Source: [Phialemoniopsis] sp. UDSM-2020 (taxonomy: Eukaryota > Ascomycota > Sordariomycetes > Thyridiales > Thyridiaceae). From it: a DNA stretch of 64,000 nt. The first letter of the stretch is position 1, and each line of letters starts with the position of its first letter. The DNA lies in assembly GCA_018873225.1 (NCBI GenBank), contig JAEILZ010000001.1:7750001-7814000 (forward strand). Reading direction: 5' to 3'. Below, one piece after another: positions 10,417-21,554 of this stretch. Under the pieces are notes generated by a model. It did not search any database. It saw nothing but the letters and a program-made list of their open reading frames with translations, and was not told the DNA's origin. A program made the position numbers and the translations under genes.

Positions 10417-12246
10417 ATGAAGAAGTCCTTCTCGTTCCGGGCGGCGTTGGCGCCTCTCTTTGCCTGTGCATGCTCATGCTTCGTACAAGTTCATGGCCGA
10501 GGTATTGATCCGGGACAACATGTCCTTAGCTCAGTCTCTGACAGTATTGCCTCGGATTCGACTAACCATGTTGTTGGCACGTTCCAGATTCCAGACCAGC
10601 AGCCAGAGCCAAGTGAGAAGGGCAGCTGGCTGGGCTGGGGCGGCGCGCCGTACAACAACCGGTGGGCTGGCTCCGATGCCATCGTTGACTCGAGCAATGT
10701 GGGCTCTCTGAAAGTCCATTGCCAGCAGAAATACGACCCCGGTACCAGCGCGTCGCCGCTGGTCATAGATGGTGTGGCGTATTTTCCCACGTGGAGCGGT
10801 CTGCTCGTGGCACTCGACTACGAGAACTGCCGGGAGCTCTGGCGGCGCAACATCACCGAGATTGTCCTCAAGTTCAAGCCCCTGAGCCCCCTGCAGCAGC
10901 AGTTCACGCCCGCCATCGCGCGCACTACGCCCGTGATCAAGGGCGACACGCTCTACATCGGCACGCTCGCCCACTCCCTGGTGCTCGCCATCAAGAAGAA
11001 AGATGGCGCGCTGGTCGACAGCCTCCAAATCTCGACGCACCCGCTCGCCATCCTCACGCAATCTCCGCTCTTTTACGACGACAAGCTCTTCGTCGGCTGC
11101 TCGAGTATGGAGTCAGCCGTGCCCGCGTTCGTTGACGGCTACGTCCTGTCCTTCGCGGGGAGCATGAACGCCGTCGCCCTGCGCAACGGCCGCCTCGCCC
11201 TCCTCTGGACCACGCCGACCATTCCGCCGGAGCTCAAGCGCAAGAACATCACAGGGGCGGCGATCTGGGGCTCCCAGCCTTCGGTCGACCCGATCCGCCG
11301 TCAGGTTTTTGTCGGGTCGGGCAATCTCTACGATGTGCCTGACGAGCTCGAGGCATGCCAGAACAGCACGCAAGGGCTCGCTGCCGTACGGGACAGCCTT
11401 ACCGCCGACCCGTGCGTGCCGCGCCACGTGCACTTTGACTCGGTCCTCGCGCTCGATCTCGACACGGGCCGAATCAACTGGGCCCACGTCTTCAGTCCAC
11501 TCGACGCCTGGAACGCCGCCTGCGTCGACGGCCTCCTAGGCCCACCTGTGCCGGGCACCGCAGACGCGTGCCCTGAGCACCCCGGTCCGGACGCCGACTT
11601 CGGCATGGCGCCCGCTTTTGTCCTGGGGTCGGCCAATACACCCGGGGGCGTCGACATCGTGGTCGTAGGCCAGAAGAGCGGAAACCTGTACGCACTTTCA
11701 GCGCAGGCCGGTGAGACACTGTGGGCCGTCCGCCCAGGGCCAGGAGGCCTCGAAGGCGGGCTGACCTGGGGCGTCGCCGTGGACTCCGAAGCCGTCTACT
11801 ACGTCGCGGCCAACAGCCTGCGCGTCGAGTACACGCTGCCGCTCTCCAGCGGGGACACCATTTCCAACAGCGCCTACGGGGCCGCGAGCCTCAAGACGGG
11901 CGAGATCCTATGGCAGACCCCTGCGCCCGGCAACATGACGAGCTTCGTGGCGCCCGCCGTCGCTAACGACGTGGTGCTCGTCGGGGCCACGGGTGCGTAC
12001 GATCCGACCTCGCTGTTCCCGTTGGGCGCGGGCAAGTTCCACGTGCTAGACAAGGCGACGGGCAAGATCTTGAGGGATCAGTGGCTGGACGCGACGTTTC
12101 ACGGGGCGCCGGCGGCTGTGCATGAGTATGTATTCTTGGGGACTGGGTACGGAGGCGTGCATCCTCGCGAGGCTGGCTCGTTTCAGGTCTGGAAGGTTGA
12201 TCAGAGTGCTGCGCACGTTGAGAAAGAGACGATCGGAGAACTTTAA
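10417..12246 (+). CDS. secreted PQQ-type beta-propeller protein (quinoprotein alcohol dehydrogenase-like)
   Basis: Intronless, 609 residues. Residues 1-28 are a signal peptide. SWLGWGGAPYNNRWAG and several SP-x-V-x-G-x-VYF/TLYIGT strands are the repeat pattern of eight-bladed quinoprotein propellers. Repeated A/W-motif-like elements occur (SGNLYALSAQAGETLWAV, YGAASLKTGEILWQT, GKFHVLDKATGKIL). Closest in layout to bacterial polyvinyl-alcohol dehydrogenase-like and fungal quinoprotein-like secreted proteins. I do not see a heme CxxCH motif, so any electron acceptor is unknown. Whether it binds PQQ is inference. It faces the minus-strand Zn2Cys6 gene tail to tail, 150 bp apart. The third base is strongly G/C, higher than in the surrounding spacers. 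Confidence 0.82.
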   Translation: MKKSFSFRAALAPLFACACSCFVQVHGRGIDPGQHVLSSVSDSIASDSTNHVVGTFQIPDQQPEPSEKGSWLGWGGAPYNNRWAGSDAIVDSSNVGSLKVHCQQKYDPGTSASPLVIDGVAYFPTWSGLLVALDYENCRELWRRNITEIVLKFKPLSPLQQQFTPAIARTTPVIKGDTLYIGTLAHSLVLAIKKKDGALVDSLQISTHPLAILTQSPLFYDDKLFVGCSSMESAVPAFVDGYVLSFAGSMNAVALRNGRLALLWTTPTIPPELKRKNITGAAIWGSQPSVDPIRRQVFVGSGNLYDVPDELEACQNSTQGLAAVRDSLTADPCVPRHVHFDSVLALDLDTGRINWAHVFSPLDAWNAACVDGLLGPPVPGTADACPEHPGPDADFGMAPAFVLGSANTPGGVDIVVVGQKSGNLYALSAQAGETLWAVRPGPGGLEGGLTWGVAVDSEAVYYVAANSLRVEYTLPLSSGDTISNSAYGAASLKTGEILWQTPAPGNMTSFVAPAVANDVVLVGATGAYDPTSLFPLGAGKFHVLDKATGKILRDQWLDATFHGAPAAVHEYVFLGTGYGGVHPREAGSFQVWKVDQSAAHVEKETIGEL

Positions 12247-12396
12247 GATCTTTTCTTGGTAACTTTGTCGATTCAGCAGACTTAGGGTAGTAATAACCAT
12301 CAAATCCTTACAACATTGGCATATAATCAGCAAGGCTGTCGGTAAGCTCTTGGTACCTGCTGTCGATCTCATTCTCAAGCTATGTACAGAAGGGCA

Positions 12397-13602
12397 TCAC
12401 ATCAACGCCGTGGAAATGCGCTCCTTTAGCCTTGCCTCTCCACCGCGCACATCAACAATTGCCCGTGAATACGGCTGACGCGTGGCGACCGCCTTGTCCA
12501 CCGCCTCTGTGATACCGTCGAGTAGATGCAGAACATACTGGCCCAAGAAGCGAGCGTGTAGCGCCTTGTCCACCTTCGGCACAAAGTTGCCGAATTTGAC
12601 TTCGATATAGCTGCCTGGGCACTCCATGTCGCGAAAGGCCTCCATGATGAACACCATCATCTCAAAGATCTGCAGCAGCCGCGTGTAGCACCCTACAATC
12701 ATGAGACCCGTGGCCACTTCTCCTGGGCTGCCAGGGCTCGATTCTCCCTCTTTCCCCTCAGGCGAAGACTCGGCCGTCGAGTCGTCCGCGCTCGCTTTCT
12801 CGGTGTAGCTTCCCAGAATGCTGATGAAGGTCTCGGTGGTCTTAAACAACTGCTCGGGCCACTCTGAATTAATTTCTTCGCCGGACGTATTGGAATTCGT
12901 CTGCAGGTATTCCCGCTTGATCCGCTCTACCCTCCTGACTGAGGTAAGACACTGATAGAGGTCCACGTGCAGTTTCGACAGCTTCTCCAGGGGATCGTCG
13001 CCAGCAGCTGAATCCATACCGTCTGTGTTGGATAGAGTTGGAGGCTTCTCAGCGAATGTGTCTTCTGCGTTATCAGGAAACAGCGAGCCGGCGGAGAAGA
13101 TGTCAGGCCACGGCCATCGGCGAAATAGAGGATCCCCGACTGAAGACAACATTGCCGAGTTTCCAAAATCCCCCGGTGGCGAGGGACCCGATGGCGGACT
13201 CGGTAAAGCCACAGCTTCGGGCTGCTGTCCTATCGTCGTCGTGGAAGCAGACAGCGGCACTGCTGTGGATGATTCATGCGCGGTCTGTTTTGCCCGTCGT
13301 GGCGCATGACTTCTAGGTTCGAGTTCAGCGACCGGTCGTCCCAGGCGCCGCGGTTGACGACTGACGCACGTCACATTGGCGGCTATACACCGGTCGCAGG
13401 CGTTCTCATGTCTCATCTGCTGACTGCGGATGCAGCGCAGCTTCTGCCCGTAGCATCTCTTGCATGCCAACAGTCTCAGGGGTGGCTCTCGACTCGTCCT
13501 TCCGACGCCGGAAGTGACGGAGGATTTCGAGGTGCCGTCGACTACGACACCGCTGCCATTCTCAAATATGTTACTACCCCAAGCTGAGACTTCTTGCGCC
13601 AT
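12397..13602 (-). CDS. Zn2Cys6 transcription factor (AflR-like layout)
   Basis: Single exon. The frame is open from 13740, but the Met at 13602 (MAQEVSAWG) gives 401 residues and the usual distance to the zinc cluster, so I chose it. The binuclear cluster reads CKRCYGQKLRC, a 10-residue loop, then CDRCIAANVTC: C-x2-C-x6-C-x10-C-x2-C-x6-C. A basic tail (RQPRRLGR) follows, then an acidic and Ser-rich linker and a helical C-terminal region. There is no fungal_trans middle domain, which fits the AflR-type class. Nuclear DNA-binding regulator; target unknown. It may control the adjacent MFS gene, which lies 416 bp upstream on the same strand, but that is inference only. Confidence 0.82.
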   Translation of the reverse strand: MAQEVSAWGSNIFENGSGVVVDGTSKSSVTSGVGRTSREPPLRLLACKRCYGQKLRCIRSQQMRHENACDRCIAANVTCVSRQPRRLGRPVAELEPRSHAPRRAKQTAHESSTAVPLSASTTTIGQQPEAVALPSPPSGPSPPGDFGNSAMLSSVGDPLFRRWPWPDIFSAGSLFPDNAEDTFAEKPPTLSNTDGMDSAAGDDPLEKLSKLHVDLYQCLTSVRRVERIKREYLQTNSNTSGEEINSEWPEQLFKTTETFISILGSYTEKASADDSTAESSPEGKEGESSPGSPGEVATGLMIVGCYTRLLQIFEMMVFIMEAFRDMECPGSYIEVKFGNFVPKVDKALHARFLGQYVLHLLDGITEAVDKAVATRQPYSRAIVDVRGGEARLKERISTALM

Positions 13603-14017
13603 GTCTGTGAGTGAGTGGTGCTGTGAGATGAACGGCTTGGATAAAGTTGAAAAACGCGGCTGAGGTGGGCCGGATATGCTGACTAAGCAGTGACTCCCGC
13701 CCACTTGACGCCGGGACTTCACATTCCGTGGGCATTTCACAACGTTCTTTTATCTTCCTTATATTTTTGTTTGCGAACGGCTACTCTATCGAGGTATTGT
13801 GTATGACACAGGTGTGTTAGGTTCAATTTGAAACTCTGCCCTTGTCGCGGTTGTCGGAAATGTTGATGGGTTCCGATCGATCTCTTGCCCAACCTCCAAA
13901 CAGTTGAGAGTGAATGACCCGTTTGCGCTCAGGCAGTGGGATAACCCTGTGTGGCAAGGAGATAGTTGATGATCTTATAGCAGGGTAATCGTCAACTAAT
14001 CTGTCAACCAGTTACCT

Positions 14018-15781
14018 TCAACCGTTGTTGTTTGTCGCCACTCCCCAAAAGTAGCCGCACCAACTCCCCAGAATGAGCGCAATTAGGCTCAGGAAACATC
14101 CCAGCGAAAGCCTCCTATTCCACTTGCCGTTCTCGCCATAGAAGAGATCTCTTCTTGCCTTGAGGGTCTCAGACCGAGCGATTCGCTTCTTCCGTGACCA
14201 CTGTAGATGCCCGAGATCAACTGACCTCCACGATACGAATGCGAGGAGGATGGAGACCACCACAGAGCATCCGGCCAGGATGACGTAGACGATGGTTACC
14301 TTATCGTACGAGTTGTTGTCTGCATCCTGGATTCGCCCCGTGATAACACGCACGATGATGTTCATACTGGTATATTGGTGAGCCACGAATGCACTGTCTC
14401 ACTGACAAGGATGCCGACCAACTTACGCATTGTTCAGGGTGATCTTGATTGCATAGGCCGAGCCGAATACCGTGCTGTCCCACATTGCGGTGCGTGTGCT
14501 GTCGATGATGGTGGCCGGGCCGAAACAGTAGGCAAATGCAAAAACACCAAACGAGGCAGCCGTCCCTTGCACTGAAGATGCAAAGCTGACCAGGAGCATC
14601 GAGCAGAACATCCCTATTCCACAGAACACCACTGGGCAAGGGTCAGTTTCGATAAGGAAAAGTCACAGCACTGCGACTTACAAACAAAGATGCGCTTTCC
14701 GTAGAGATCTAGGAACACACCAAGAAGTGGAACAACGAAAAATCCTGTCGATGCTGTTAGGGCGTGCAGGCGAACAAGGCTATCAGGTGGAGAGAGACTT
14801 GCCAGAATACTGAAGAGTCGCCGAGTACCAGCCGGCATTGATCGACCCAGTACCAAATCGCTGCTCGGCAAGCTCAGTAGCGTTCTGAAGGAACACAATT
14901 GCTGTGCTAGTCTCGAACAGCGAGAAACCCATGACGGCCCAAAACGCCCATGGCAACTGAAGAACCTTTCGCAACTCAAACTTCTTGGTCTTCTCGGTCA
15001 GCCTCTCCCCCGTCGCGGGGTCGTCGACACCATGAAACCTGCGGTTCGCCACCTTGGTGAACCAGTAGAACACGCCAGTCATGACGTTGGTGAAGATGTT
15101 CATGAAGACAGCGATCCAAAAGACCCAGGCAAAGTTGCCAGTGTTCTTAGCAATGATGTTGGCAGAAGACTTCCCAGCGAAGGCGCCAATCTTGCCGATG
15201 CCGAGCTCGAAGCCCAGAGTGGATGCGAAGCCGTTGCCAGGTGCGAACCAGGAGGAGAAGACTTTGTACTGCGCGACCTGGGTGGCGATGTTTCCAAAAG
15301 CCAGGAGTACTCGTCCACCAATCATGAATTTGTACGAGCGTACCTGTGCTGCACCGGCCACCAGGATCGAGCCGACAGAGTATATCGCATTGCCGTAGAG
15401 CATGGCACCTGCGCCGCCGATTCTGTCCGTGACGATGCCGCTGACAAGCATTAGTGCAGTCACCATAAAGTCTTCGCTCGCCTCGAGGAGAGCGAACTGG
15501 GTGTTGTTGATCTTGAGCTCCTTCTTGATGGTGCTCTTCATCGCTGCTGTGATGCCCCCGCTCCACTGGGATCCGAAGCCGATAGCAGTCACGAGCACGA
15601 TGGAAGCGAGCTTCCATGTTAGAGGAGCCGGTTGCAGGCCGCCGGTCTCCGGTTCGAGAGACGGACTGGGGGAGGGGTCGACCTCGACAACATGCGTCGG
15701 TTTGCCGCTCAACACCTGGCTCTGGTCACCGCCAATTGATCGCTCAGGATCCGACTCGTCACGCGGGTAAGGCTTCTCCAT
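14018..15781 (-). CDS. MFS transporter, MFSD1-like
   Basis: Four exons (14803-15781, 14682-14753, 14427-14631, 14018-14366; read downwards) give 534 residues and about 12 hydrophobic segments. SQWSGGITAAMKSTIKKELKINNTQF and the ALLEASEDF segment match the MFSD1/solute-transporter branch of MFS. GKRIFV at the exon 2 end and WDSTVFGSAYAIK in TM10-11 are also family-like. Probably in the plasma or vacuolar membrane; substrate unknown. The first intron (14754-14802) starts with GC instead of GT; splicing there keeps the TM7 segment SASTGFFVVPLLGV intact, whereas read-through hits a stop. The start at 15781 is the first Met before an acidic cytoplasmic N-terminus. The frame is open to 15841. Confidence 0.85.
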
Positions 15782-16281
15782 TTTGGGGGTGGCAGAGTGA
15801 AGAAAAAGAAGACGGATCGAAGAGAGAATCAAATCCCTCACTGCGATATAGCATGCGAGTCATGGGCGAGTTTCATGTTGAAGAAGAGGGATGCCGACCA
15901 CAGACTTTATATACACTTTCGCGATGCTCTCTTGACCCCGTGCCCGCAGTGACAAGAAAATTTTGTCCAGTTGACGACGAGGGGCTTGACGTTGACTGTC
16001 TTTAGATTGATAAGATGAGTATGCGTCTCGGTGGGGAGAGGAAAAACCCGGTCCACATGGCATCGGCTCGAGGCCAGCCGCGTTCACCTTAGTCCAGATC
16101 CTCCCATGATTAGATTGATAACTTTGGCCCGAGCCCACCAGCTTGAGGGTGTGCGATTATCATACGTTCTCTTCCTCTCTGTTCTCTTCAGCTTTCTTTT
16201 TCATGGAGGGCTTTCATTGTTACATGTACTGATCAAAAGTGATCTGGATTAATCTACCTAAAGCTGTCTACTTCCGGCAGT
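15782..16281. promoter_or_regulatory. divergent promoter between two MFS genes
   Basis: A 500-bp spacer separates head-to-head start codons (15781 minus, 16282 plus). I see no clear operator or repeat in it. Confidence 0.5.
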
Positions 16282-17928
16282 ATGGCTCGGAACACGACAT
16301 CACGGAATGATCTAGAAGGGGATACAGATTTACATGACTCTGCTCAGCAACCTGTGTCATGGTCATCTATCCCGAACAAAGGCCAGCTCGCCATCATGGT
16401 CTTTGCCCGACTTGCCGAGCCCTTGAGCGAGCGGTCGCTTACTTCATACCTCTTCTACCAGCTACCGTGGTTCGACCCATCCCTTGACGCTTCAGATATT
16501 GCGAAGCAGGCCGGCTACCTCACAGCGACGTTTGCCGTGGCGCAATGCATCACGTCCATGTGGTGGGGTCACGCCGCTGACAGTCCTCGATTCGGCCGGA
16601 AGCGCGTGCTGATAATCGGGCTTCTCGGCACGGCAGTATCCGCTGTTGGTATGGGTTTCTGCAAGGCTTTGTGGCTTGCTTTTGTATTTCGCTTTCTTGC
16701 CGGCGCTCTGAACGGTAATATCGGGGTCCTGAGGACTATGGTGTCCGAGGTGATTGTGAATAAACGGTAAGTAGCTCGCCGACGAGGGAGATGGCATGCG
16801 CTTATACTTCGAAGTTACCAGTCTCGGGCATTCCTGTTGTTGCCAATGTGCTTCAACGTCGGGGTCATCGTCGGTCCGCTCATGAGCGGCTTTCTTGCAG
16901 AGCCTGTGACAACACTACCGGGTCTATTTGGGCCTGGCTCGGTCTTTGGTGGTTCTGAAGGAGTATCGTGGATGATTCGGTTTCCATACGCCCTCCCGAA
17001 TCTGGTATGTTCAAGCATTCTTGTCGGTGCGGCTTTCGGCGTGGTTCTTGGGCTGGACGAAACTCACCCACGGCTGAGGCATCGACGAGATCGTGGTCGA
17101 GAGGTTGGTAGGTATATCGCCCGGAAGCTCCTATTCGGGAGGAAATCTGCCAAAGACACGTACCAGTTAGTACCGACAGCGGAAGGTCGCGAATCGACAG
17201 ATTCTCGTGGCGATACATCGATAGAGGATGTTTCGCCAGCACGATCGAAAGTGGACAAGGGGTCGTCTTTTCGGCAGATATTTGTCAAGAATGTCTGCTT
17301 GACACTCTTGCAGCATTTCCTCCAGGCCCTTCACGTATCGACGTTCAACGCTGTGGTGTTCGTTCTTCTTCCGACGCCCAGGTCCAAGAACACCGCGTCT
17401 TCTCTGCCCTTTCGATTCACTGGAGGTCTTGGTCTTTCGATTCAAAAGATCGGCTTCGCAAATACTACGATCGGCGCCGTGGGCATTCCGTTGCAACTCT
17501 TCCTATTTCCCCGTATCAATGCTCGATTGGGGGTCCTGGCGTCGTACCGGACCTTTCTGCCGCTCAGTATCATCGCATACTGGGCGTTACCGTACCTCGT
17601 CCTACTTCCGGACCAGGTGTTGCTCGTTTGGAGCTTTCTCATCATCGTACTCTCTCTCCACGTTCTGTCACGCACCTTTGTCAATCCGGCGACGATGATC
17701 CTGGTGAACGAGTCTGCTCCCACTCCTACACTGCTGGGCACTGTTCACGGGGTTGCATCGAGCGTCTCCAGCGCGGCTAGGATACTCGGACCTACCGTAG
17801 GAGGAGGACTTCTCAGCTGGGGCTTAGCTAACAACTGTGTCGGGCTACCGTTATGGACGATGGCGCTGGTCGCGATGGCGAACTGGACTCTTCTCTTGTG
17901 GGTGGACGACAGCCCTCGGTCTGCGTGA
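16282..17928 (+). CDS. MFS multidrug/DHA1-type transporter
   Basis: Two exons (16282-16766, 16815-17928) give 532 residues. The 48-bp intron is placed so that the junction restores NKRYQSRAFLLLPMCFN, a strongly conserved loop in this fungal subgroup; the next AG downstream breaks the frame. WGHAADSPRFGRKRVL is the MFS motif A loop. Twelve hydrophobic segments are visible, with a long central cytoplasmic loop (residues about 255-330) rich in Arg and Ser. The C-terminal half carries LLGTVHGVASSVSSAARILGP, typical of these permeases. Plasma or vacuolar membrane efflux or uptake; substrate not inferable. Shares a divergent promoter with the MFSD1-like gene. Confidence 0.85.
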
Positions 17929-19042
17929 TGTCGAATCTGTTGTCTATAAGAGAGTATGGAGCTGAACACCACTATCCATAATCGAACTCGAACAACGTCC
18001 TCGGTCTCACAGCCTTGTTAATGTCGTGATTTTGAAGGGCGTTGAAAATGACATACGCACGATTTGGGCGGCCAGAGCAGGCGAACAACACCGTCACACA
18101 AGTCACAGACAGGAGAACACAAATTGGTGTCGGCCCAGCTCGTATCGCCGTAATGGGGTAGGAGTGGGTGTGTCAATATCATTGCATTCCAGGGGGTGCC
18201 CCTGACCGCATCGTGCGGTAATGGTCTTTAGTGCGCATTAGTGGAGACGTTTTTAAGGGAATTTCTCACTGTGAGAAACTAGACACAACCGGAGCCATAT
18301 GGGGTTCGGTGGAGGTAACGTACAATTTGTTGAGTGCCGTAGCGACTCGCGGTCAGGAGAACAGCCTTTTAACTTCGCGAAGAACTCTCACTCCCTTTCC
18401 GTAGAATCTCATGTGAAATAATATCATCATAAAAGTAGGTGCTAATTTTCAAGCCCTGGCCTGCTCACAACCTCGGTATCATCCGTTGCCAAGTAGGTCT
18501 CTCTATTGCTGAAGCCACTTTGCTCCCACAACGCAACAGCTGTAAATTGGATATGCCAGCTCGGTGCAGATCCGCGTGTGAGAAATATATAAGGTCGTCA
18601 GCCCCCTTCGTTAGGCTCAAGAGAAGATGGTCCATGCTTGATTTTGCTGTTGAAACTCCTCATTGATTCCTCGTCAAGAGCCTTGGCCCAGGTTCCACCC
18701 CTGGCAGCCAATCCTCAGACGCGGATGTTTCCTCCTTTTACGTACGCCCCAGCAATGTCGCTGGGTCAACTCATTCTGGGCTTTAGTATTCAAGCCACAG
18801 GGAGAAAACATGAAACGTGACCAAAGACAGCAAAAAGACTGGCGCGCCTCCAATGCGTTCGTTCACTGGTTGCTGGCTGCAAGTAGTAGTGCCAGCCTTA
18901 AAGCCGCTCGATCTCCGAAGCCAATGAAAATTGGCAAGGCGGCGGCGGCGCCCAGAGCCCGCACGACTTGCAATCGACGACGGCGAACCTCTTTTGTCTG
19001 TCTGAGTTTCGCAAGAATACCCAATGATTATCGTGATAAGCC
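17929..19042. other. intergenic, no gene recognised
   Basis: Contains the 17-bp palindrome TTTCTCAC-T-GTGAGAAA (18262-18278). Frames at 18439-19121 have no family features. An extra 5' exon of the next gene could lie near 18800-19000 but cannot be shown. Confidence 0.45.
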
Positions 19043-21443
19043 ATGTGTCTATGCGAAACGGTCCGGGAGCTTGCCCGTGACTTTGACGAAGACAACGCAA
19101 GGCAGCTTGCCTCGGCACTGAACGAGCACCTCACTGCCATCCGTACCATTCTCTCCAAGTCCAAGTCGCTGTCGAGGAGGCTGCAGTACTGCATCACTCT
19201 CAACAACACCCGGACTTCCAAAGTCCAGACAATATCTTCGGTAGATACCTCCAAGGTCAACCCGCTCCACAGTAGATTCAAAGATGACATCTCTGGGTTC
19301 TGGGACTTTGCCGATGGCTCAGTCAATGCCGACCTGCGGCGACGCGTCGCGACTGTGGCGGTCTTCCTGCGCTCCTCGATCAATCCAGACGCCGAGTACC
19401 CTCCCACGTTGGCGAGGTTCATACAGGGTCAAAAGGTGACAGAACTTCGCTACGCTGGCAAGAAATACATCAAGATTGCTCGAAAGCTGCAAAGCCTTGG
19501 GTCGATCATTTGGCTTCCGCTCGATATCCCCGCCTCGACGTGAGTACTATCTGTATATGGCTTGGAGTATAGGGGCTGACGGGCACTAGATACGAGAGAT
19601 ACGTGACGATGGACGATGAAAGCCTGATGGGACATCTCGCTGAGGTTTGCTCCAACGTCCCTGACCTCAGCCAGTTCACACGAAGGCTGGTCCTAAGTCA
19701 GCTCAATGGTCAGTGATTTTGACATAGATGGCTCTGTTGCATTGAGTGTTGCTGAACACGTCTAGATACCCTTCTCAACTCCTCATACCACAATCTTTTT
19801 ACCGACTACATCGAGTTCATTCCTGGACCGGAGATCTTGCATCTCCTTCTGCAGGCTTTCGGCGGCTTGCACGTGCCGGCCATCATCTTCACAAGTGTGC
19901 GGCACCCTCAACGACGCTGGGGCGAGAATGGCGAGCTGTACCCCACGACAGCGGAAGAGTACGGCCTGCCACCCCATCTGATAGAGATCCTATCCGACGA
20001 CCGTCTGCTTGGTGAAGCACTGGCGCATCCAGACATCACGCCTACCGTATTGGAAGGCGGCACATGCTGCTGGTCGGTCAAACCGATGTCCCCAAACACG
20101 ACCGCGCTCAGCTCTCAAACCTTGGAGAGCATAACGGCGATGACTCTGAAACTGGTGTGCTTCTCAACCCCACCTTGCTTCGACGGAGACACTTCGTGGT
20201 AAATAGACACTCGGGTCACTTCGATCTCTTACTAATACCTTCTAGGTCAACCGAAGTCAGAGGCCTAGTGTTCTCCCTCCTCGATAAGGTCATCGACAAA
20301 GGCAGAATGCCCCAGCCCCTCAAGATCGAAGCCATCCAGGCCCTCCTGTACCTCGCCGAGCGCGACTCCCTCGCCATCCGCGCCCAGGCCATCAGGCGCG
20401 CGAGGGGCCTCATGCGCAAGACCCTGCCCTGGCACATCCAGGCCTCGATCGTGCTCTTCCAGAGCATCCACTGCCGCCTCGACGGGCACCTCGACAAGGC
20501 CGACAACCTCGCGCGCGTCTTCCTCGAGCAGCACGCCGACCACCCGGTCACGGCGCGCCGGGATAAAGCCCTCGAGGGCCGCCTGCACATCTGCCGCATC
20601 GACAACATGCTGCAGCGCGCCGACGACGACGTGGCGGCGCGCCTGTTCGAGTGGAGCTGCGAGTTCCCCATGTCGCCGATGGAGCTCGAGGTGTCGCGCC
20701 GCCTGCAGGGCGCCGTGGCCCGGTTCTTCCAGTCCGCGGGCGACTTTGACAAGTGCCGCGAGTCGCTCGAGGACTTCCTCCGCCTGGACCCGGCCGAGCC
20801 CCTGATGATCTCCACGAGACGCCTGGTCATAGCGCGCCTGGCGGACACGTACTGCGAGCTGCAGGACCATGAGAGGTCGTTGCGTCTGCTGGAGGAGGAG
20901 CTGCCGCTCATACACGAGAGGGACAGGGGCTCCCGGCCGGCGAGGCGGGTGTACCTGGCGCTGGCGGAGGCGAGCATTGGCCTGGGCAGGCTGGATGTGG
21001 CCGAGCTCGTGCTCGAGGACGCCGCGAACCTCGAGCCGCAGCACCACGAGGACTTCACCGAGGAGATGCTCTACCTGCGCCGAGTGCTTGCCGTGTGCCG
21101 CGTCCGCCACGAGAGGGGAGACTACGCCGCGGCGGTCGAGATGTGGAGCGCGGTCCTGCAGACGCTGGAGCGCTACGCGAACTTCCGGTCCAGCCACGGG
21201 TACGTCGTGGGCATTGTGCATCTGTCCGTGGCGCACGCGCTGCTTCGACTCGGCGACGACGAGGGGTGCAAGAAGGCATGGAGTGCCGCCGCCGAAGTCT
21301 TTGGGAGGGAGAGGTGCAAGTATCAGATCCCGACCATTGCGACTACGTGGCTGCTCAAGGTGGTCGGGGAGGTGCATGCTGTGACACGGTGGCCTTTCAC
21401 TGTGAGAAGGCCGGGTGGGCAACCCGACATCGTGTGGGCTTGA
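19043..21443 (+). CDS. TPR-like helical-repeat protein of unknown function
   Basis: Four exons (19043-19539, 19590-19708, 19766-20198, 20246-21443) give 748 residues. All junctions keep frame. The N-terminal third is helical and unassigned. The middle holds LLQAFGGLHVPAIIFTSVRHPQRRWGENG. The last 380 residues form repeated 34-residue-like helical pairs (KADNLARVFLEQHAD, DKCRESLEDFLRLDP, HERSLRLLEEELPLI, RLDVAELVLEDAANLEP, DYAAAVEMWSAVL), consistent with tetratricopeptide repeats and so with a scaffold or adaptor. No catalytic motif seen. The start is the first Met after an in-frame stop; an upstream spliced exon is possible. Fungal proteins of this kind are widespread but uncharacterised. Confidence 0.72.
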
Positions 21444-21554
21444 ATGAGTGATGATTGATTCAAGACAGGACTTCTGTCAAGGATGCGGAGTGGAACGAGG
21501 CTGAGAGAGCCAAACATCTATCATTACAGTGGCCTTGAAATCCCTCCCAGGTAA

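Noticed and set aside
20216..21422. Minus-strand frames of 280 and 385 codons
   Set aside because: Antisense to the TPR-like exon with strong third-base G/C; no family features.
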